Positions 59,753-64,000 of a stretch of DNA of 64,000 nt are shown in pieces. Within the stretch, counting starts at the first letter, position 1, and every line of letters starts with the position of its first letter. This DNA comes from Bacteroidales bacterium (GTDB lineage: Bacteria > Bacteroidota > Bacteroidia > Bacteroidales > F082). The stretch is from NCBI GenBank assembly GCA_017477425.1, contig JAFUVT010000029.1, forward strand, positions 62,001 through 126,000, in the 5' to 3' direction. The position numbers and the translations under genes were made by a program. The notes beneath the pieces were generated by a model, which had not been told where the DNA came from, did not search any database, and saw nothing but the letters and a program-made list of their open reading frames with translations.

Positions 59753-62146
59753 ATGAAAATACATCATCCTCTATGGGTTCTCATAGGATTAACGATGATC
59801 GGTTGCAGCGAACAACCGGCCGCGACCACCGAGCCAGAACCCGTCGCCGACTACCTCCAATACGTCAACCCCATCATCGGGACCAACGGTATGGGGCATA
59901 CCTTTCCCGGAGCCTGTGCGCCTTTCGGCATCGTGCAGCTCAGCCCCGACACCGACACCGTGCCGCACAACATTGACGGGCAATACCAGCCGCGAGTGTA
60001 CGAGTATTGCGCTGGCTATCAGCATAAAGACAGCACTATAGTGGGTTTCAGCCATACCCATTTCAGCGGCACCGGCCACTCCGATTTGGGCGACATTTTG
60101 ATGATGCCCATCACGGGCGAAATCCAATTCAACCCAGGAACGCAGACGAATCCCGATGCGGGCTATCGTTCGCGTTTCAGCCACGAAACCGAAATCGCCG
60201 TGCCTGGCTATTATGAGGTTTTCTTGCAAGATTACGGCATCAAAGCCCAACTGACCGCCACGGAACACGCTGGCATTCATCGATATACTTTCCCAGAAGG
60301 ACAAGACGGCTGCCTCATCCTCGACCTGCAACACGGCATCTACAACTACGACGGCAAGACCCTTTGGGCCAACCTCCGCGCGGAAAACGACACCTTGCTG
60401 ACGGGCTACCGCATCACCAACGGCTGGGCAAGAACGAATTACACCTATTTCGCCATCAGCTTCAGCCAGCCCATCGCCGACTATGGTTACCGCGAACTGG
60501 AAAAACCCAAATACAACGGCGGTTGGGGCAAGTTCCGCGTCAACCATAACTTCCCCGAGATGACGGGCCGCAAAATCGTGGCGTATTTCACCTTCAACGA
60601 CCCAAAGACCCTTGAGATGAAAGTCGCCCTCTCCGCCACCAGCACCGAAGGCGCTTTGCGCAACCTCCAAGCCGAGACCGAAGGCAAGAACTTTGAGCAA
60701 CTTTTGGCCGAGACCCAAGCCCAATGGAACAAGGAACTCGCTGTCATTCAAGCCGATGGCACCGAAGACCAAAAGGCGATGCTCTACACCTCTTTATATC
60801 ACACGATGATCAATCCCTCCGTTTATATGGATGTGGACGGGCAATATCGCGGCCTCGACCACAACATCCACCAAGCCGAGGGCTTCACCAACTACACCGT
60901 GTTTTCGTTGTGGGACACCTATCGCGCCCTGCATCCGTTGTTCAACCTGTTGCAGCCGCAACGCAATGCCGACATGGTGCAGTCGATGCTGAAGCACAGC
61001 GAGCAGAGCGTCCACGGACTGCTGCCCGTTTGGTCGCACATGGGCAACGAAAACTGGTGCATGATTGGCTATCATGGCGTTTCCGTGCTTTCGGATGCCT
61101 ATGTCAAGGGAGTATCCCGTCATTGCGAGGAGAGCCTGCCACGAGCGATGCGAAGTGGAAGCAATCTAGAAAAAATGTTAGAAGCCATGCAACGCAGCTC
61201 CACTTGCCCCTATTACGTCAATCTCGATGACTACCAGCGACTTGGCTATGTGCCCTTCGAAAAAAACAGCGGTTGCGTCTCCGTCACTTTGGAATACGCC
61301 TACGATGATTGGGCCATCTACCAAGCCGCGCTCAAGGCCGGCAACACCGAAATGGCCGAGACCTACAAGCAACGCGCCGCCAACTGGCGCAACACCTTCG
61401 ACACCGAATTGGGCTTTGCCCGACCGAAGATGAGCGACGGCACATGGAAGACGCCTTTCAGCCTCTTCGACACCGAGGGCGAGGGCTTCGTGGAAGGCAA
61501 CTCGTGGGTGTATTCGTTCTACGTGCCGCACGATGTGAAAGGCCTCATCGAGGCGATGGGCGGCGAGGTGCAGTTTGTATCCAATTTGGATACACTTTTC
61601 GTGATGCAACTGCCGCCTGAGTTCTTCGAGAACACGGAGGATGTCACCGAAGAAGGCTTGATGGGCTGCTACAACCACGGCAACGAGCCAGCGCATCACA
61701 TCTCTTATCTATATAACTGGACCTCAAAGCCTTACAAAACCCAGTATTGGCTGCGCGAAATCATGAACCGCTTCTACAAGAACAACATCGACGGGCTTTG
61801 CGGCAACGACGACTGCGGCCAGATGTCGGCGTGGTACATCTTCTCCGCGATGGGCTTCTACCCCGTTTGCCCGGGCAGCGACCAATATGTGCTGGGCGCG
61901 CCTTACCTGCCTTATATGAAGGTGCGTTTAGGCAATGGCAAGACCTTGGAAATCAAGGCGCCGGAGGTGAGCGATGAGAACCGATATGTGCAAAAAGTCG
62001 TTTTCAACGGTCAGGAAATCAGCCAATTGTACCTCACGCACGAGCAGCTGATGCAAGGCGGGGAATTGGTTTTCGAAATGGGTTCGCAGCCTAACCTCGA
62101 AAGAGGATTGAAGGCGGAGGATAAACCTTATTCGTTATCTGATTGA
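59753..62146 (+). CDS. GH92 family alpha-mannosidase lipoprotein
   Basis: A 797-residue lipoprotein (LIGLTMIGCSEQ) of glycoside hydrolase family 92, calcium-dependent exo-alpha-mannosidases that act on N-glycans and yeast mannan. The N-terminal beta-sandwich begins YVNPIIGTNGMGHTFPGA, and the (alpha/alpha)6 domain carries FSLWDTYRALHPL, GNEPAHHISYLYN and GNDDCGQMSAWYIFSAMGF, which hold metal- and substrate-binding residues. It lies probably on the outer membrane. Residues ~455-471 (SRHCEESLPRAMRSGSN) are a translated dispersed repeat in a loop. The divergent regulator is a possible controller. No SusC/SusD pair is adjacent. Confidence 0.94.
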   Translation: MKIHHPLWVLIGLTMIGCSEQPAATTEPEPVADYLQYVNPIIGTNGMGHTFPGACAPFGIVQLSPDTDTVPHNIDGQYQPRVYEYCAGYQHKDSTIVGFSHTHFSGTGHSDLGDILMMPITGEIQFNPGTQTNPDAGYRSRFSHETEIAVPGYYEVFLQDYGIKAQLTATEHAGIHRYTFPEGQDGCLILDLQHGIYNYDGKTLWANLRAENDTLLTGYRITNGWARTNYTYFAISFSQPIADYGYRELEKPKYNGGWGKFRVNHNFPEMTGRKIVAYFTFNDPKTLEMKVALSATSTEGALRNLQAETEGKNFEQLLAETQAQWNKELAVIQADGTEDQKAMLYTSLYHTMINPSVYMDVDGQYRGLDHNIHQAEGFTNYTVFSLWDTYRALHPLFNLLQPQRNADMVQSMLKHSEQSVHGLLPVWSHMGNENWCMIGYHGVSVLSDAYVKGVSRHCEESLPRAMRSGSNLEKMLEAMQRSSTCPYYVNLDDYQRLGYVPFEKNSGCVSVTLEYAYDDWAIYQAALKAGNTEMAETYKQRAANWRNTFDTELGFARPKMSDGTWKTPFSLFDTEGEGFVEGNSWVYSFYVPHDVKGLIEAMGGEVQFVSNLDTLFVMQLPPEFFENTEDVTEEGLMGCYNHGNEPAHHISYLYNWTSKPYKTQYWLREIMNRFYKNNIDGLCGNDDCGQMSAWYIFSAMGFYPVCPGSDQYVLGAPYLPYMKVRLGNGKTLEIKAPEVSDENRYVQKVVFNGQEISQLYLTHEQLMQGGELVFEMGSQPNLERGLKAEDKPYSLSD
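61118..61166 (+). repeat. GTCATTGCGAGG-family repeat inside the GH92 gene
   Basis: CGTCATTGCGAGGAGAGCC... to ...GGAAGCAATC, read as RHCEESLPRAMRSGSN. It is related to the polA copy at 17206-17230. Confidence 0.82.
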
Positions 62147-62147
62147 T

Positions 62148-62175
62148 GTAGAGACGTTGCGCGCAACGTCTCTAC
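62148..62175. repeat. 28-bp perfect palindrome, GTAGAGACG family
   Basis: The same sequence as 50198-50225. It starts one base after the GH92 stop codon and ends 15 bases before the mnmA -7 box. Confidence 0.9.
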
Positions 62176-62190
62176 CAGACGAAAAATTCC

Positions 62191-62198
62191 TATTTTTG
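62191..62198 (+). promoter_or_regulatory. Promoter -7 box, mnmA
   Basis: TATTTTTG, 15 bases before the ATG at 62214. Confidence 0.65.
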
Positions 62199-62213
62199 CA
62201 AAAATTTTGAACG

Positions 62214-63302
62214 ATGAACATAGCCGCATTGGTTTCGGGAGGCGTCGACAGCTCGGTGGTGGTGCCGCTGCTCAAGGAGCAGGGCTACGACCCGCACATC
62301 TTCTATATCAAAATAGGTATGGAAGGCAAAGAGGATTTGTCGAGCTGCCCCTCGGAGGAGGATATTGAGATAACGACCTATATTGCAAAGAAATACGGTT
62401 GCCAATTCGACATCGTGGATTTGCAACACGAGTATTTCGAGACCGTCGGGAAATACACGATGGAGATGGTGCGCAAGGGCCTCACGCCCAATCCCGACGT
62501 GATGTGCAACCGCTGGATTAAACTCGGTGCCTTTGAGGAAAAGGAAGGCCACAACTTCGACAAAATCGCGACGGGACACTACGCCCGCTCGTGGGAGGAC
62601 GAAAACGGCATCTTTTGGCTCGGCACGGCCGCCGACACCTTCAAGGACCAGACCTATTTCCTCGGACGCATCACCTACGCGCAACTGAGCAAGGTCATCT
62701 TCCCCATCGGTGACATCCCCAAACCCGAAGTCAGGAAACTGGCGGCCCAATACAAGCTGCCGAGCGCCGAACGGCACGACAGCCAAGGGATTTGCTTCCT
62801 GGGAAAAATCAATTACAACGACTACATCCGCGAATATTTGGGCGAGATGCCTGGCGACATCGTGGAACTTGAGACGGGCAAGAAACTGGGCCGTCACAAG
62901 GGATTTTGGTTCCACACCATCGGGCAACGCAAGGGCTTGGGCTTGGGCGGCGGACCGTGGTTCGTGGTGAAGAAGGACATTCCGAACAACATCGTCTATG
63001 TGTCGCAGGGCTACGACCCCGTGGCGCAATACACCAACATCGTCCCCTTGGGCGACTTGCAGCCGATGAATCCTGCCCTGCAATTCGTTGACGGTCAGCG
63101 TGTCCGCTTCAAGATTCGGCACCAGCCGGAGTTCACTTATGGCACGATTCGCCTCACGGAGCGCGGCGCCGACATTGTGTCAGAAGTCGCTATCTCGGGC
63201 GTGGCACCGGGGCAGTTTGGCGTGGTTTATCATGAGGTGGAGCCGTATGTCATCGGCAGTGGAGTGATTGTAGAGTCGCAGGGACTTACGTCACCTGCGT
63301 AG
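62214..63302 (+). CDS. mnmA: tRNA-specific 2-thiouridylase
   Basis: A 362-residue cytoplasmic enzyme that makes 2-thiouridine at position 34 of tRNA for Lys, Glu and Gln. The ATP-pyrophosphatase P-loop is ALVSGGVDSSVV, the first catalytic Cys98 is in TPNPDVMCNRWIK, and the second Cys (~196) in SQGICFLGK; GHYAR and HTIGQRKGLGLGG follow in the expected order. The C-terminal beta-barrel is complete up to GVIVES; the final residues QGLTSPA are encoded by the left palindrome of the adjacent RAYT element, which also supplies the stop codon. The loss or replacement is small and activity is expected. Confidence 0.95.
   Translation: MNIAALVSGGVDSSVVVPLLKEQGYDPHIFYIKIGMEGKEDLSSCPSEEDIEITTYIAKKYGCQFDIVDLQHEYFETVGKYTMEMVRKGLTPNPDVMCNRWIKLGAFEEKEGHNFDKIATGHYARSWEDENGIFWLGTAADTFKDQTYFLGRITYAQLSKVIFPIGDIPKPEVRKLAAQYKLPSAERHDSQGICFLGKINYNDYIREYLGEMPGDIVELETGKKLGRHKGFWFHTIGQRKGLGLGGGPWFVVKKDIPNNIVYVSQGYDPVAQYTNIVPLGDLQPMNPALQFVDGQRVRFKIRHQPEFTYGTIRLTERGADIVSEVAISGVAPGQFGVVYHEVEPYVIGSGVIVESQGLTSPA
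63278..63298 (-). repeat. RAYT-flanking palindrome, inverted copy at the end of mnmA
   Basis: GCAGGGACTTACGTCACCTGC-type unit (21 bases), the reverse complement, with two changes, of the unit at 63368-63388. Confidence 0.8.
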
Positions 63303-63311
63303 TGATATGCC

Positions 63312-63391
63312 GTCCCTACGGGACTGGCAAGCACAACGGAACCCCGTAGGGGTGACACATCAATAAGCAGGCGACGTGAGTCCCTGCGCTA
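63312..63391. repeat. Left palindrome cluster of the RAYT element
   Basis: GTCCCTACGGGAC (63312-63324), CCCCGTAGGGG (63342-63352) and a 31-base unit starting CAATAAGCAGGCGACGT (63361-63391), all upstream of the transposase ATG. Confidence 0.85.
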
Positions 63392-63407
63392 GCAAACACA
63401 TAATATC

Positions 63408-63857
63408 ATGGCAAACACCTACACAAAACTAAACATCCACATCGTCTTCCACGTGAAAAGTACGGGGGTCTGCATCCAGAAAGAAGACTTACCGCAAGTC
63501 TTCCAATATATAGGTGGCATCATCAACAATGTGGGCGGCTATCCTATCACTGTGGGTGGCATAGAAAACCACATCCATATCTTGGCCACCATGCCAAAGA
63601 CCATGAGCGTGTCTGAGTTTGTGCAGAAAATCAAGGCCAACAGTAGCAAATGGATAAAAACCCTTGACAATTATTACGAATCGTTTGCCTGGCAAGAAGG
63701 CTATGGCGCGTTCTGCGTCAGTCCGTCGCTGCTGAAAAAGACCATACGTTACATCGAGACTCAAGAGAAACATCATTGTGTAGAGTCTGTGCGTGACGAA
63801 TTTATACGCTTTTTGGAAGCCAATGGAATAGAATTTGACGAACGTTATCTACCTTAG
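63408..63857 (+). mobile_element. IS200-like / REP-associated tyrosine transposase (RAYT)
   Basis: A 149-residue Y1 transposase. The HUH motif is ENHIHILA (His55, His57), and the catalytic Tyr is best placed at residue 115 in IRYIETQEKHH. The block FAWQEGYGAFCVS is usual for the RAYT-like branch. It is intact, single, and not accompanied by tnpB. Palindromes on both sides include a 31-base direct repeat (29 of 31 identical) and a 13-base inverted pair (GTCCCTACGGGAC at left, complement at right), the arrangement expected of a RAYT with its REP sequences. Such enzymes cut single-stranded palindrome-bearing DNA. Confidence 0.9.
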
Positions 63858-63861
63858 CCCA

Positions 63862-63912
63862 GTCCCGTAGGGACGAAAGACCAATAAGCAGGCGACGTCA
63901 GTCCCTGCCCTA
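63862..63912. repeat. Right palindrome cluster of the RAYT element
   Basis: GTCCCGTAGGGAC (63862-63874), the reverse complement of the left 13-mer, then the 31-base unit CAATAAGCAGGCGACGT... (63882-63912). Confidence 0.85.
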
Positions 63913-63924
63913 ACACGAACAACT

Positions 63925-64000
63925 ATGAATAACATATCAGATCGCATCCTCTACGAAGATAATCACCTGATTATCGTGAACAAGCTCCCCTCCGAAATCG
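63925..64000 (+). CDS. RluA-family pseudouridine synthase (partial, 5' end only)
   Basis: Only 25 codons are present before the window ends. They read ILYEDNHLIIVNKLPSEI, the usual first strand and loop of RluA-type RNA pseudouridine synthases, which modify rRNA or tRNA. The catalytic Asp lies beyond the edge. The ATG is 12 bases after the right palindrome of the RAYT element, so the element may have replaced its upstream region. Confidence 0.7.
   Translation, partial: MNNISDRILYEDNHLIIVNKLPSEI

Noticed and set aside
63408..63857. Guide-RNA system with TnpB next to the IS200-like transposase
   Set aside because: No tnpB gene or RuvC-like motif lies on either side; the flanks are palindromes and housekeeping genes.
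1..64000. CRISPR array
   Set aside because: The many repeats are palindromic, dispersed and of different families; there is no regularly spaced array and no cas gene.
1..64000. tRNA or rRNA genes
   Set aside because: I looked through the gaps for GTTCGANTC-type T loops with matching acceptor arms and found none that I could support.

Overview
The window is a piece of chromosome from a member of the Bacteroidota, most likely a Bacteroidales lineage. The evidence is consistent. Nearly every gene has a TAnnTTTG -7 box (usually TATCTTTG or TATTTTTG) a few bases before a short leader, and Shine-Dalgarno sequences are not evident. Several long secreted proteins end in type IX secretion (T9SS) sorting domains. 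The families DUF4270, DUF4249, DUF3244, DUF937, IPExxxVDY and the S46, C25 and C10 peptidases are typical of this phylum. No rRNA, tRNA or CRISPR array was recognised.

Layout. 1-6.5 kb: the end of a flavodoxin-like gene, a MATE exporter, a DUF2461 protein, then a leftward set (short starch-synthase-like protein, DUF4270 lipoprotein, cyclophilin, pheS). 6.6-9.8 kb: meaB GTPase, an AT-rich membrane protein, and an AAA/DUF4143 ATPase bracketed by a 40-bp direct repeat. 9.8-21.2 kb: housekeeping genes (glnA, a GT39-type glycosyltransferase, acpP-fabF-rnc-IPExxxVDY, polA, metG). 21.3-45.3 kb: cell envelope and secretion, with a beta-barrel candidate, S41 lipoprotein, 1680-residue C25 peptidase/beta-helix protein, TonB receptor plus DUF4249 lipoprotein, DUF937, a small operon ending in a C10 peptidase, an S46 dipeptidyl peptidase, a second MATE exporter, and a 1487-residue T9SS protein. 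45.5-50.2 kb: a translationally coupled SGNH-SGNH-MBOAT operon, probably for acylation of an extracytoplasmic glycan. 50.2-53.3 kb: map and dnaG. 53.4-59.7 kb: a DUF3244/lipoprotein/T9SS operon and a membrane-spanning TPR/coiled-coil/HTH regulator divergent from a GH92 mannosidase. 62.2-64 kb: mnmA, an IS200-like/RAYT transposase in its own palindromes, and the start of a pseudouridine synthase.

The most striking feature is the density and position of short palindromic repeats, from at least six families. One (CCCTTCGACAGGCTCAGGG core) occurs only inside open reading frames here, including polA and a T9SS sorting domain. Another (28-bp palindrome starting GTAGAGACG) has four intergenic copies, each within 12 bases of a stop codon, with compensatory base changes, plus copies inside the regulator gene. 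Others are translated in polA, the GT39 gene and the GH92 gene, and one supplies the last codons of mnmA beside the RAYT gene. Two long poly-G tracts (one inside a T9SS gene, one upstream of the DUF3244 promoter) are candidates for phase variation.
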